Below are positions 21,831 to 33,647 of a stretch of 64,000 nt of DNA, one piece after another (positions within the stretch are counted from its first letter, which is position 1; every line of letters starts with the position of its first letter). The translations under genes were made by a program, and so were the position numbers. The notes under the pieces were generated by a model. The model searched no databases and was not told the DNA's origin. It worked only from the letters and a program-made list of their open reading frames with translations. The stretch spans positions 62,001 through 126,000 of the forward strand of contig WPDH01000056.1 in assembly GCA_019137255.1 (NCBI GenBank), given 5' to 3'. The DNA comes from Corinectria fuckeliana (taxonomy: Eukaryota > Ascomycota > Sordariomycetes > Hypocreales > Nectriaceae).

Positions 21831-23588
21831 ATGGCACCGCCACAAGACGAAGACATGTCGGACCGGTCATCATCAGAGGGTGAGGACTCCAGTGTCGAAT
21901 CAGATGATCACAGCCCCAAGAACAAGCCGACCATCACTCTCTACGACAAAGACTCGGACGAGGAAGAACTCGAACGGCTGGTCCTGGGCAACAAGGCAGG
22001 CTTCCGGGCGCAATTGTTCAAGGACGATGGCCTCTTCGATAGCAGCCGAGGCACCGAAGGCAAGGAGCTCCAGCTTTCCGAGCAGGACAACGCTGGCCTA
22101 GAGGAAATCGACGATGCGGACCTCTTCATGTTCGACACCGGCACCGGCCTTGACGGCGCAGCCTCGCAGATTGCGAAGTCGACGAGGACCCAGGCCGATG
22201 GAGATGCCCCCGCCTGGGAGGACAGCGACGACGACAGGCTGGCAATCTCTCTCGCCGGCGCCACTAGGCTGCGGAAACTACGGATCACCGAGACGGACGA
22301 TTTGGTCAGCGGCTCAGAGTACAGCAGGAGACTGCGGAAACAGTATCTCCAGCTGAACCCCCCGCCTGCGTGGGCGCGAGACGCGGACGGCCCCCCGAGC
22401 AAGAGACGGCGGCGATCCTCTGCGGCGACTGATTCTTCGGACGATGGCGAGTCAGACTCGGAGGTTTCCGCGCAGCCCCTGGAGAAGTTCCTCCGCGACG
22501 TCAACAGGTTGGCCGGGGCGGGAGCGGCGAAGAAGCGACGGCTGCGACCCGAGGTCATTGATATCCAACGGACAAGAGAGATCCCCGACAAGCACAAGGC
22601 GCCGGTTACGTGCCTGTCCTTCCACCCCGAATACCCCGTCCTACTCTCCTCGAGCACCGCCTCGGTGCTGTACCTCCACCACATCGCACCCGCCGCGCAC
22701 CCTACGCCCAACCCCCAGTTGACTTCCGTCCAGGTCAAGCAGGTGGATGTCCGGAGGGCCGAGTTTATGTATCCCAAGGGCGACAAGATCTTCTTCGCCG
22801 GACGCCGAAAGTACTTCCACCACTGGGACCTCAAGTCGGGCACGGTGCAGAAGACGACGCAGATTCTCGGCCACCGCTTGGAGCACAAGACCATGGAGCG
22901 GTTCAAGCTGAGTCCCTGCGGAAGATACATGGCGATTGTGGCCTCGACCAAGAAGGGCGGAGGAATCATCAACGTCTTGAACACGGCCTCGCTGCAGTGG
23001 GTCACGGCCGCAAGGCTATCAAGCCAGAACGGCATCGCCGACTTTGCGTGGTGGAGCACGGGAGACGGAATGACGATCCTGGGCCGGGACGGCCAAGTGG
23101 GCGAGTACAGCATGGACAGCCGCTCGTTCACGGGGATCTGGCACGACGAAGGCTGCATCGGCGGCACGGTCCTGGCCCTCGGCGGCCACCAAGGTCCGGC
23201 CGCCCTGGGCGACGACCGCTGGGTGGCCATCGGCTCCAACAGCGGCATCACCAACATCTACGACCGCGGTGCGCTCGTCGAGCCCAGCAAGGACGGCGAG
23301 CTGGCCGTCAAGGAGCGCCCCACGCCAGCCCGCGTGCTCGAGCAGCTCGTCACGCCCATCACGCACATCGCCTTCTCGCCCGACGGCCAGCTGATGGCCT
23401 TTGGCAGCCAGCACAAGAAGGACGCGCTGCGGCTGGTGCACCTGCCCACCTGCACCGTGTACCGCAACTGGCCCACGGAGCAGACGCCGCTAGGGAGGAT
23501 CTCGGCCGTGGCGTTTGGCCGCCAGAGCGACGTGTTGGCGGTGGGCAACGATACCGGCAAGATTCGGCTGTGGGAGATAAGGAGTTAG
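21831..23588 (+). CDS. UTP18: U3 snoRNP protein Utp18, WD40 family
   Basis: An intronless frame of 585 residues. The first 240 residues are acidic and low complexity with a basic patch (KRRRRSS), as in Utp18. The WD40 region runs from about 255 to 585, starting with HKAPVTCLSFHPEYP and including FKLSPCGRYMAIV and a last repeat ending IRLWEIRS. Utp18 is part of the UtpB subcomplex of the small-subunit processome in the nucleolus and is needed for early 18S rRNA processing; it also bears a motif that recruits the exosome cofactor Mtr4, which I did not locate with certainty here. Length fits the family. It is convergent with the WD40 gene to the right. Confidence 0.93.
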   Translation: MAPPQDEDMSDRSSSEGEDSSVESDDHSPKNKPTITLYDKDSDEEELERLVLGNKAGFRAQLFKDDGLFDSSRGTEGKELQLSEQDNAGLEEIDDADLFMFDTGTGLDGAASQIAKSTRTQADGDAPAWEDSDDDRLAISLAGATRLRKLRITETDDLVSGSEYSRRLRKQYLQLNPPPAWARDADGPPSKRRRRSSAATDSSDDGESDSEVSAQPLEKFLRDVNRLAGAGAAKKRRLRPEVIDIQRTREIPDKHKAPVTCLSFHPEYPVLLSSSTASVLYLHHIAPAAHPTPNPQLTSVQVKQVDVRRAEFMYPKGDKIFFAGRRKYFHHWDLKSGTVQKTTQILGHRLEHKTMERFKLSPCGRYMAIVASTKKGGGIINVLNTASLQWVTAARLSSQNGIADFAWWSTGDGMTILGRDGQVGEYSMDSRSFTGIWHDEGCIGGTVLALGGHQGPAALGDDRWVAIGSNSGITNIYDRGALVEPSKDGELAVKERPTPARVLEQLVTPITHIAFSPDGQLMAFGSQHKKDALRLVHLPTCTVYRNWPTEQTPLGRISAVAFGRQSDVLAVGNDTGKIRLWEIRS

Positions 23589-24059
23589 GTTAGATGGTTT
23601 TAACAAGGACGGCGGCGTATGGGCGGGCAGTTGTACTACTTCTCAGTCTCGTGGCTTCAAGCATATTATTTCCTTTTATTGATTGCTCTTTACTTCCCCA
23701 GTGTTCATCTTGGGCCTCTACTTGTTACATTTCCAACTAGGAGTATGAAGAGGAGTTGGACGATCTTGTATAAATGAAGAAGCACCCCAGTTTGGCCAAG
23801 GTCAAGACAAACCCCAGCTGTCTTGGAATCGACTCAACGAGACGGAGAAATAAAAGTTATTGAATGATGCATAAAGGCAACTTGACTGACTCCTTCGTCA
23901 ACATTTTGAGGCCGCTAATCCGTCCACCGTCATTCGGAGTCGAGATCGAAGCAAAATATTCTTGTACAACTAGCAGTACATAAAAACATATATCCATCAT
24001 ACGTCTGCCCGTGCCACGATTCCCTCCCAACGCCTTCGCTAATGATGTTTTTTGTTCCG
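23589..24059. other. Convergent 3' region
   Basis: This lies between UTP18 (+) and the Swd3-like gene (-). It is A/T-rich for this window and includes AATAAA-type sequence near 23850, suited to polyadenylation on +. No gene is recognised. Confidence 0.45.
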
Positions 24060-25628
24060 CTACGCTCCCTCCATCTTGACATCCTCCAAGCGGATCGGCA
24101 GCTTGGTCTGCAATTCCTGGCCTTCCTCGTCATCCTTGCCAGTGACGCCGTCCCTTGTCCTCGAATGCCCGGCATGTCGATACACTCTCACCGTGTTGTC
24201 CTGTCCTGAGCTCGCCATGGTCTCGCCGTGAACATCCACCCAGAAGCACACGCCCTTGTGGCCCTCGATGCGCTGCAAAAGCGCCTTGCTCTTGACGTCC
24301 CACAGAACGATGCTCCCGTCCTCGCTGGCGGATGCGATGAAGGGCTCGCCGCCCAGAACGCCAAAGCAACCGCCCACGGCAAACTTCTCGTTGTGGTGGC
24401 CCTGGTACGTCTTCTTGACGCTGCCGGCGACGTAGTCCCAGAGACGGATGCAGTTGTCGAGGTTGAAGGCTAGGACAAATCGCCCATTCGGGGAGAAACA
24501 GACGTTGGTGACGGCCGGGTTGTCTTCGTGAACGAGGGTACGGAGGCACTGACCGGTTGACGTATCCCACACACGGCTATTATGAATGTCAGTGTGGAAG
24601 ACCTTCCAGACGAGCAGGGAGGCAACTTACATCAACCCATCTGTCGAGCAGCTCACGACAAGGGTGCCGTCTCTGGAAAAGTCGATGCCGCTCACGGGAT
24701 CGCTGTGTGCTGGCAAGCTGCGCATCAGCCTGCCGGCACGTACATCCCATAGAAACACGGCCTCGTCGTAGGAACCGCTGGCGAGGATGTTGCCCTTTGG
24801 CGAAAACGCCAAGCAGTGGATATAGTTGTGGTGCCCCTTCAACGGGGCCATCTCTTGGCCGGCAACCGATTTCCGAGCCGTCGTGCGCGGCCGCCCCGTC
24901 ACACGGTCCCAGAGGCGGATGGCCTTGTCGTCGGAGCCACTGGCGATGGTGTTGCTGTCGGGGGTCCAGGCCAGGCAGCTCACACCGGCCATGTGGCCAA
25001 CAAGGGTGTCCATGTGGGCGCCAGTGGCGGCATCCCAGATCTTGAGTGTGGCATCGGCGGACGCGGAGGCGATGAAGCGGCCGTTGGGCGAGATGCGCAC
25101 CTGGGATATGGGTTTCGTGTGGCCGTGGAGGACGAGACGGGCGCGATAGTCGGGCTTGGAGGGTTCGCGGGGGGGGGTAGGCTGGGGAGGCCGCGGGGAG
25201 AGGGAGTCGGTGCGGGTGCGGTTCGTGGATGTCCGAGAGCGGGTGGGCGAGCGAGGCGATCGTGATCGTGACGGCGATTCTAGGGGCGACTGGGAGCGTA
25301 GTCGGGACTGTGATCGCGTGCTGGACCGGGACCTGGAGCGTAGTCTTGATCGCGATGACGACCGCGACGAGCGGCGACTGCGACTGCGACTGCGGGCTTC
25401 GCAAGACTTGCGGTCTGGGCCGTCAGCCACAGGGCTGCGACTCATGGTTCTGCTCTTGCGCTGGCGCTCGCTCACCAGCCGTCGCGTTGCAGATGATGGC
25501 GGGCGAGCAGCAGCAGCAGCATCTTCATCACCAGCCCCACGGGAAGTGTACGGCGGAGACAAACCGCCGAGCGGCTTGCGGCGCTTGTGCGGGGGTGTCG
25601 CACCGGGGAGCTCGCCGTCGGACGTCAT
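24060..25628 (-). CDS. WD40 protein resembling Swd3/WDR5 (COMPASS subunit)
   Basis: Exons 25628-24631 and 24576-24060 give 504 residues. Residues 1-160 are disordered: a basic start, then a long run of alternating Arg and Ser from about 75 to 145, then a Pro-rich stretch. From about 168 to 470 there are WD40 repeats with recurring cores (HGHTKPISQVRISPNGRFIA; DATLKIWD; DKAIRLWD; DEAVFLWD; DGLIRVWD; NCIRLWD; GSIVLWD), consistent with a seven-bladed propeller. The intron interrupts DGLIRVWD. The order and spacing resemble WDR5 and Swd3, which hold the Set1 histone H3K4 methyltransferase complex together. The long RS-rich N-terminus is larger than in yeast Swd3 and could suggest an RNA-linked role instead. 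An in-frame ATG at 25688 would add 20 residues; 25628 was preferred. Confidence 0.82.
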
Positions 25629-26649
25629 GCTGACTGAGAGGTGGCCGGGAGATGCTGCAGGCACTGCACGCAGATTGTCTCCCACCACGCACGCGGGACA
25701 AGGCTGAGGGTCCGTGGAGGTGGAGGAGAGGAAAAAGTGGCGGCGAGGCTAGACGAGAAGCAAAGAGGTGGATCCATATCCGCGTCGTGATTGGCCCAGT
25801 CAAGCCACTCATGAAGATCCGGGAGGCTACCAGATCATGGGGGGCGGCGAGGCTACAGGCTTGGCATCTCAACGAAGCAGTTAGATGCTCTTCTGCGCAA
25901 AACAAAACTAGCGGTCAAAAGAGGTCGAGCAAAAATAGACCTATGCTAACCTAGACTGTCTCCTACATACTTACACAGTAGGCCTAGTAGTCACTTATTT
26001 AATCCCGGAATGATAGTTCGTCAAGGTGACAGCGGACCTGAGCCACCAACCCCTGAATGGTTTTTTTTAAAGTTGCATTTGCTACACGGCAATTACTCGA
26101 TCCATGTTCACGGGCTTTCTGTATCCGGCAGGTGATGAAAATTGGTCTCGATGTGTTGCTATGACGTGATTTGATGCGGCGGCGTTTTGTAGAATATCGA
26201 TATCGCTAGCTTGTTGACGAAAACGAAAACAACTAGCCAGAAATTGGATCTTATTAGCGATCCGCTCAACTGCAGCCTGCCTGATCGCTAAAGAAAAGAG
26301 TTCTGCGGTAGTATGACTGACCCCTTACAAAGTCACCTGCTTCAGGCGAAAAGGAAGAAAGAACCGCTCCAGCCCGTGGATCTATTAAGTTAACGTTCAA
26401 GTTAGTTCAGCCTGGCATGGCACGTCCCCAGGCGCTGGGACTTTCGGCATTTCATGGCCCCCTCCCCTTTGCGTCTCGTTTGGGTCGACCGGCGGTGGAA
26501 GGCAAATTACCAACCCGAATAGTCTGCGTCGCCATGTGAAAGGGGAGTTGCGAATATTAATGCCCCACAGATTTGCTGGTAGGCCAAGAATAACACCGTC
26601 GGAACTGTTCGCAGCCACGCCGTTCCATTGTGTGCTAAGTGACTCGACC

Positions 26650-26670
26650 CTGACTACGCGGCGTAGTCAG
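26650..26670. repeat. Perfect 21-bp palindrome
   Basis: CTGACTACGC and its exact reverse complement GCGTAGTCAG are separated by a single G. Arms of 10 bp with a one-base centre suit binding by a dimeric regulator better than a hairpin. It lies in a long intergenic region, more than 1 kb from the Swd3-like start and 3.5 kb from the Kre9-like start. Confidence 0.65.
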
Positions 26671-29476
26671 AATGAGGCATGCCGAATGGCGTTCACCTAG
26701 ATACTAGTATTACTGGTAGTCTACGTAGTATTGCGCCCAACTTTGCCATTCGAGCCATTGATCGCGTACCGCCGTAGCACCTTGAGGCAGCCAGCGCTTC
26801 ATCGACACCAGTGCTGCGTCCTTCTTTCGTGAACATGGTTCATTTTGCTCAGTCAACCCCCGTCAGCAACGGAAACTCTCCAACATGTCTTGCCAAGTCG
26901 GTGTTGCTCCATGGCAAGGGAGAGTCAAGACATGACGCTCTCTGCTACAAGGCCCGGGAGAAACAGAGCAAACCAGAAAAAACACCACTGGCGGGGAGTA
27001 CTGGGTGTCTTACATACATACGCTGGTCAGCACCCTGGATCCCGTCTACACGGCCACCTGGGTAAACGAGGTGGTGTTTATGCGGCCTGCAGCCCTGCGG
27101 CAAGTCGCCCAGAGTCGCGGGCTCATATGTAGTATGGTCGCCGACGACCATCCGCATAGCCACCCCGGGCGGGTTTCGCAACATTGCTAGTGACACAAGG
27201 GGCTGAAGCCCGATGTCTGGCGTCTCAGTCAGATACTGAACGCCGTTTTAGAGTCGCCAAGCGCCGTGGAACAACAGGCGTGACGCTAAAAGGGCTGTGT
27301 GCTATAGCTGCGACGCGCTGGGAAACCTTTGGGTGGTCGCCGGCAGATGGCCGATGACAGGCGGGCATCCAGCTAGATCTCTCGGCTCTTGCATCAATCC
27401 TGACGGACCTTTCTGCCATGTAATCTAGGAATCGTCCGCATGGAACTGCCAACAGTGTCAAACTGAGTTTTCTTCTACCGAGATGGCAGCGGATAGAGCT
27501 CGAGTACGACGTATAGTCGTCCGCTCATCGCGTGCTCCTGTAATCTGCGAGAAAACTCTACTCGGAGACGAATATAGATGGCAGGGTTATTGGAGGGTCG
27601 ATCGGCGAACACATGGAGAAGAGCTGTTAGGCGCAGGGCATTTTCGCACTTTCGCACTCTATGCAGGCCAGTCAGGGGCATGCATCCAATAAAGGGTCGC
27701 GGCCAGTTCAGCGGTGTCTTGAAAAGTTGAAAAATAAAGTTGGGCGATTCTACATAGTATGGTACCGTTGATGATGGGGATGGTGGGAAGGCTGGAAGGG
27801 ATCTGGGATTCTCAGAGGCGCAGACTCGGTCCTGGTTCCGTGCTGATCCATGGCGCAATTGGTATCATCCTTGCCGTTACTTGGTGCGTGAGGGAATTAC
27901 AGCGTTGGAAGTGTAGCGGCTGTTGGTTCTCTTTGAAGCATGAACCGAGACGATGGGGGCCTTTTTTGTGGCTGTGGCTATGGGATGATGTTGTGCTCTC
28001 CAACACCAGCAACAGCAACAGTTGGGTAGCTGGCACGTACGGAGTACCTGCGCAGCAATCAGGTCGGAGGCGGTGCGGATTGGATGGAATGATGCTATCT
28101 ACTAAACTTAATTGACCTCGTCCATCCAGCAGAGTCATTTCGTTAACGCTGAGTCCTGCCCCGCGGGACCTGAGGTGCCGTCGAGCCGTCGAGCCTATTT
28201 TGAGACCCACCCAGCAACACCGCTTGAAAATACCAGGGCAGTTCAAGGTACCAGCCAGATGAGCCACGCCGTCTGCTAGCATCGATTGTAATGACAAAGC
28301 AACTGTTATAGAACACCAACGAGAATAAAAGACAGAATCTTCAGCGGTGGCATCGTACCTAGAGAATTTGTAATACAATCAGCCTCGTGGGAGGGAGGGC
28401 AACAGCAGCGGCAGCCCATGAGCGGTGTGCGTCGGTACGTCGACGGGGAGGACATTAGGAGCCAAGGGCATTAACAAGCATCAAGCATGCTTTCTGGAGG
28501 TCGGTTAGAAGGTGTCGGCGACTACCTAAAGAGAAAACGCGCCACTCCAACCCCGGAAAGCACATCGCTAGGGATTGGACGCTGCCGTCGCATTCTCTCG
28601 GCTCAGCCTTGCTGCTTGTTGGTAGCTCCCTAGATACTATGTAGGTGCTTGTCTGCATGAGGGGGATGCTTGCTGAACGCCATCTGCTGCGCCTGTACCA
28701 TCCTGCGCACCCCTGGATCATGGGGACCAGTCGCCGAGCCGTAGGCTACCCGGACGAGGCAATGACCCTTCGCCCAGCGTTCGCCGGCATCGTCCTCAAG
28801 GGGGAGGGCCGGTCCTTCGTCTCTCCTCCGTCCAATGCCCTCCCTACCCCTGGAAATCTTGGAAGCCCCAGAAATCACTGATGAGGGTAGACCCCGAGCA
28901 CGGCCAATTGCCCGCCACCCTGCAGTGAAGATTAAATTGCCTTGCCCCTGGAAAGGCGGGTTTTCCTTTCCACTGGCCGGTTCCTTGACGGGCTCGGGCG
29001 CATGGCCCGATCTCATTCCCCCCAATTTTGCGTGACTAGCCAGGGTCCAGGGGGACGAGGAAAGTGGGCGGCCAAGCAAGGGCCTCCTCCGTGCCTCCGC
29101 TGGGCTTGAGCCGGGCCTCAGTAGGGCATTGTAGGATGTCACCATCCATCCAGCCAACAGCGCGCTCGCGCTCCCTGATGAGCCACCGCCCTTGGTTGGA
29201 AGTGAAGCGGATAAAGGCTAGTCTGGTTTTGATGGGGGTTGCGAAGCCCCAGCTGCAGCTGCGGCGGCTAGCATTGTCGAGCTCTGTTCGTCCTTTGAGC
29301 TTGCTCTGATGGTCCGTTGGCGCGTCTAAGTTGGTTGGTTGCTTCGGTTTGTAGAAATGAAGGCGGAGGTTGGAGGGAAAGTTTCCATTATTAGGTTCAG
29401 GACTTCAATTCAGTGGTGGCTCAAGGGACTTTAGCGACCTTCAGTGGTACCCCGTAACTGGTCACCCACTATCTAA

Positions 29477-29505
29477 TACCTACTTAGGTAGCTTACTAGT
29501 AGGTA
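29477..29505. repeat. Inverted repeat TACCTACT / AGTAGGTA
   Basis: TACCTACT at 29477-29484 is matched by its reverse complement at 29498-29505 with 13 bases between. The arms share TACCTACT with the repeat at 12076-12110, and the spacer length is the same. It lies about 640 bp before the Kre9-like ATG. Confidence 0.55.
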
Positions 29506-30145
29506 AACTATGCTACCCCGACCTGGCAAACCGACTAGCGACCTGGGCCATCCTCACCCCCTGTTGTTGCTGGTGCTGACTGCTTGGTGCTCGCGCGTAC
29601 CCTAATTAGCAAATCCTGGCCAACCCGGGCCAACTCAACTTACTTGCCCCTAAATGCCCTAATTGCCCTGGTTGCCTTGGTTGCCTGGGGCTGCCCTCGC
29701 CTCTCCTAGTCCTTGCTCATTCGCCGTTGGATACCCGCCTACGCCCGACTAGCTGTGGGTACGTACCCCGACTATTTGTCGTACCTGCCTTAGCGTCATC
29801 TCTGCTTCCCAAACGGGAAAGTGCACTTTGGCCTCAGGCCCCCCTTCTTTAGCGCAACGCTCACCTCAACCCCCGTCGCTCGCCGGCATTTATCTTGTCA
29901 CCGCGGGCTTCTCGAATTCCTGTCCTGTTTCTCTTTCTCTCTCACCTCACCACCCACTTCCTCACAATCCAGTCACTCTTTTGACTTCACGGCTTTCAGC
30001 CTCCCACACTCTTTTACATACTTAGGCAGCTTTACCCGCTCCTTCGTCTCCAACTCCCAACCACCAACTTCCAGTCACTCCCTCACATTCATTTCTTCGC
30101 TCTCAACCTGTTCTTTTAATTTCTAAAAACCACACCAACTTCAAA

Positions 30146-31035
30146 ATGCAGTTCTCCATCTCCGCCGCTGCCGTCCTGGCCTTTGTCGCCAAGGTTATCG
30201 CCCAGACCGCCGATTTCGATGCCGTCAACGCCCCCGCCTCCTGGGAGGTTATCCCCGCTGGCTCTACCTTCAAGATCTCCTGGGAGGCCCCCGCCAAGTA
30301 CTCCCAGAAGACCATCAGCATCTCCCTGATCGGCGGTGCCACCCAGGGCACTCAGGTTCCTCTCCTCGACATTGCATGTAAGTTGTCACTATGAGCCCTA
30401 GCGGTTCTGCTCTCAAACGCATTTGAAGAACGAATCACTGACCGAATGCAGCTGGTATCTCCAACGATGCTGGTTCCTACGAGTGGGCCATCCCCTCGTC
30501 CCTCGGTGACGCTGCCGTCTACGGCCTCGTCCTGAAGCTCGAGAGCGACACCTCCGTCTTCCAGTACTCCAACCCCTTCAAGATCGACGGTGACGCCGTT
30601 GTGTCGACCAGCAAGGCTGCCGCCGAGGTCACCTCCGCATACCCCGTCCCCACCGCCTCTGCTGTGAAGACCGTCAGCCTGTCTTCTCAGGGTGCCGACT
30701 ACACCAAGGTCGTCGAGGTTACCGATGTCACCACCGTCCCCTGCACCACCAGCACCGCTGCTCCCGTTGTGCCTGCCGTCCCTACTGTCGCCGTCCCTGT
30801 CAACGGTACCACTCCCGCTCCCTACGCTGCTCCTCCCCAGGCCACCGTCGTCAACGTTCCCGGATACGCTCCCGGAAACGCTACCTGGTCCACTGCTGTT
30901 GTGCCTCCCGCCACCACCGGTGCCAGCAGCCCCGCCACCACCCCCGAGACTCCCGTCACCGGTGGTGCCGCTCGCTTCGGCGCTGGCTCCGTCGCCCTGG
31001 TTGGTGGCCTTCTCGTTGCCGTCTTTGCTCTGTAA
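30146..31035 (+). CDS. Kre9/Knh1-like GPI-anchored cell-wall protein
   Basis: Exons 30146-30377 and 30452-31035 give 271 residues. Residues 1-19 are a signal peptide. Residues 23-115 resemble the Ig-like N-terminal domain of the Kre9/Knh1 wall-glucan family (fungal Ser-Thr-rich membrane-anchored proteins): a Trp-Glu-Val-Ile-Pro-Ala-Gly start, then SWEAP, later GSYEWAIPSSL and a YSNPFKI end. A Ser/Thr/Pro/Ala-rich stalk with N-glycosylation sites follows, and the last 20 residues (GSVALVGGLLVAVFAL) are a GPI signal. The likely location is the plasma membrane or wall, linked to beta-glucan organisation. Codon use is very even and C-ending, as in highly expressed fungal genes. The 74-bp intron has a GTAAGT donor and TGCAG acceptor. 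Confidence 0.85.
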
Positions 31036-33647
31036 GCAGAGCAAAGTGGTTCGTTTGTCTTGGTTTCTACTTGATGTCATATCATGACCGCATTTAGAGG
31101 GTTACTCGTTTCTTCCGATATGGAAGCAGTCTGGGTATCATGTTCTTTTGCGCATATACGTTGATTTTGGTGTCCCAGTTGGAAGGAAAGCTATTCAGGA
31201 TTGTTAATGTATTATGGAAAAACAGAAAAGCCCACCATGGGTTAATTGTCTCTATCAAGCCTCCTGACGTAGCATGCCTGTGTTCCTCTGCTGCTACGTT
31301 CAATAGACATTTGACCCAGTTTCTTTTCCCAAGGCGCTGGCGGCTCCAATGTAGCAGTGCAATTGGAATTGCATGTGTAATATTGAAATTTTAATATGCT
31401 TCGACTAGTTGAATCGTGTTTCACCAGCATTCATGCTCTCTGTCAACAGACTGCGGTCGGACCATCAAGACGGCAACGTGCATTTTCCCCGTGCCAGTCT
31501 GCCACAACGCCTCGGCGATTCTGCCGGCCCTCTGTTGGTAGGCGGAGTCAGTGTAAGATTGGCTTGATTTGCAGCTCCACGCATGACGCCGCATTAATTC
31601 CCAACAGCCAGGTTGATGTCACGAGGCATTGATTGTTGTTGATTTTCCCCTCCACAGGCCGGAATGCAGCATGAATCCGGTCTCAGTCGTTTTGTGTCTT
31701 GGCATGAAGCACATGGTGGCGGCGCCTTGCCAAGCCATGCGGGAAGCCGCGTGTTGGAATGCAGTGAATGAATGAACCGTCTTGCAGCCCACCCACGCGG
31801 GAGATGCGTCAGTGGCTCGGGGGTCAATTTATGCATGCTGGAAGAATTATGGCTGTCGGGCCTTTCCCTTTTCCCGTGGCTTTGCCGAAGGTTTGCTGCG
31901 CCGAAGAAGTCTGGGAGGGTAATTGCGCGAAAACGCCGATGAAGATGACGATCTTAATGATCCATCCATCCATCCATCTATCTACCGAGTCTTTAAAGAA
32001 AGGGGGACTAGACCGTCTCAGCCTCCGGCAGTAGGCGCGGCGGGTGGCTGGCTGGCGCGTGGTGTTTTGGCCAAACCTCAATAGTCGCACTGCAGATCTA
32101 AGATGGTTGTCTCACTTCACGTCATTGTTCATTTCTTGTTTGCTCTGTTATTGTCATCGGCACTGTTGCTCAGGGATCTAAAAACATGTTGAGCGCGGTT
32201 GCAGGTGGTTATTACTGTCATCTTCATTAATTAGCAAATGGACAAAGAATGCGTATTGATTATCTCCGAACTGCTCACTGTCACTCGCGCTGGTATATAG
32301 TTTGTTCTCACTATGTGTTGAGAACGTGAAGCATGGAACTACCTCTCGTGGTTGAGTCTCAAGTGGCAAGCCTTGAATATTTTATAGCCAACTTTAACAA
32401 TTCCCGAGTGTAACGACGGGGAGTGTAGGCTGAAGAAAACATTCACTTGATTGTCTAAAGACTTTAATTCCTAGACACGGCAGTCAGAGAGTCCTGCATC
32501 TAGTAGTTTAATTTCATGCCCAGTGTCTCTGTTCTAGCCAGAGGGATCACTCCAAAACACGACGTACCTAGCTGTCTGTCTGTCTGTCTGTCCGAAGCCG
32601 AGAATGGTGTGCTTCTAGACCATAAGAGCTGTCCAGTTCCCATCAAGACTATTTTCTAACCGTCTTTATGGAGACACTTCCAGACACTTTGACAAAACCA
32701 ATACTCGTGGATGCGTTCTTGAAGCTCACCAACAGCGTCTCAGCTAGCTGCGATGTAAAGTCGGCTGAAACCTAGCCTGCACCAACACCACGCGAAAAGC
32801 TCCCCATGTTCCAAATCATCATTGATATCTCACGGATTTTCCGTTGTGAGGATCCAGCTGCTCAGTCGCGGAATCCATTTCATACGTGCGAACGATCAAA
32901 CCTTTCGTCCTTGGTCCCAATTAGGGCACGCCGAGACGTACTCACATCAACCACTCTGCAAATCCATGGCAAATATTACCCCTGGGCTGAAACCCAAGCT
33001 TTGCTTATGGGATGGAATAGGTATCAGGTTGGTGTCTAAGTTATAAACTAAATGTCAAGTGTTGAGGGGTTGAATAGCATATCGGACAATATGTCGGACC
33101 CGATGCTTAGCGATAGGTTAGCATTTCCAGGCCAATTCAACCTCAAGAGTTCATCTTATTAGCCCCAACTGTCAGAGTAGGCCAGGGTCACGTTGTTTGG
33201 TCGCCGCGTCCTATCCATTCTTCTGTTATTGCTCCATGGGTTCAGTTCGGAAGTAGAGGGCCATGGTAGACCACCTAAGGAGAAGGCACAGGTGCCCACA
33301 ATTCATCGCAGGACACAAGTTGTCTTAAATATCAAGAATCACAGAACGCATCTTCTCAATCTTATGCATTAACCTATCTCTTGTAGAGAAGCCAACGCCT
33401 CATTACCATCGGTTATGGGAGATATTTGGCCTCGGTCAACAAGGCCATGTATCGTGAATCGTACGTTGAGAGGACGCCCGACGTTTCTCAGCAGGTGTCT
33501 TGTCTTCTGGGGCGTCGTGATTCATCTCATTGACCCCATGACCTCCTGGCCGCTTATGGTCGGGTCGAGAACAAATACCCGTCAGCCCGTGGGACATACC
33601 AGTAGTCCCTGAAATCATCGAGGCATGACAATATGGTGGTGTAGTTG
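31036..33647. other. Intergenic region, convergent
   Basis: This holds the 3' ends of the wall-protein gene (+) and the transcription-factor gene (-). Two microsatellites, (TCCA)n near 31961-31978 and (CTGT)n at 32572-32592, are visible. No coding sequence is recognised in its 2.6 kb. Confidence 0.45.
32572..32592. repeat. (CTGT)n microsatellite
   Basis: Five complete CTGT units plus one base form a perfect tetranucleotide tract in intergenic DNA. Confidence 0.85.

Larger units (their letters stand above)
25629..30145. other. Long divergent intergenic region (4.5 kb)
   Basis: No gene is recognised between the Swd3-like gene (-) and the Kre9-like gene (+). Contents noted are a perfect 21-bp palindrome at 26650-26670, an inverted repeat at 29477-29505, and a C/T-rich leader from about 29900 to 30140 before the wall-protein ATG. 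Open frames are short, mutually overlapping on both strands and without domain character. Transcribed non-coding RNA cannot be excluded. Confidence 0.45.
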
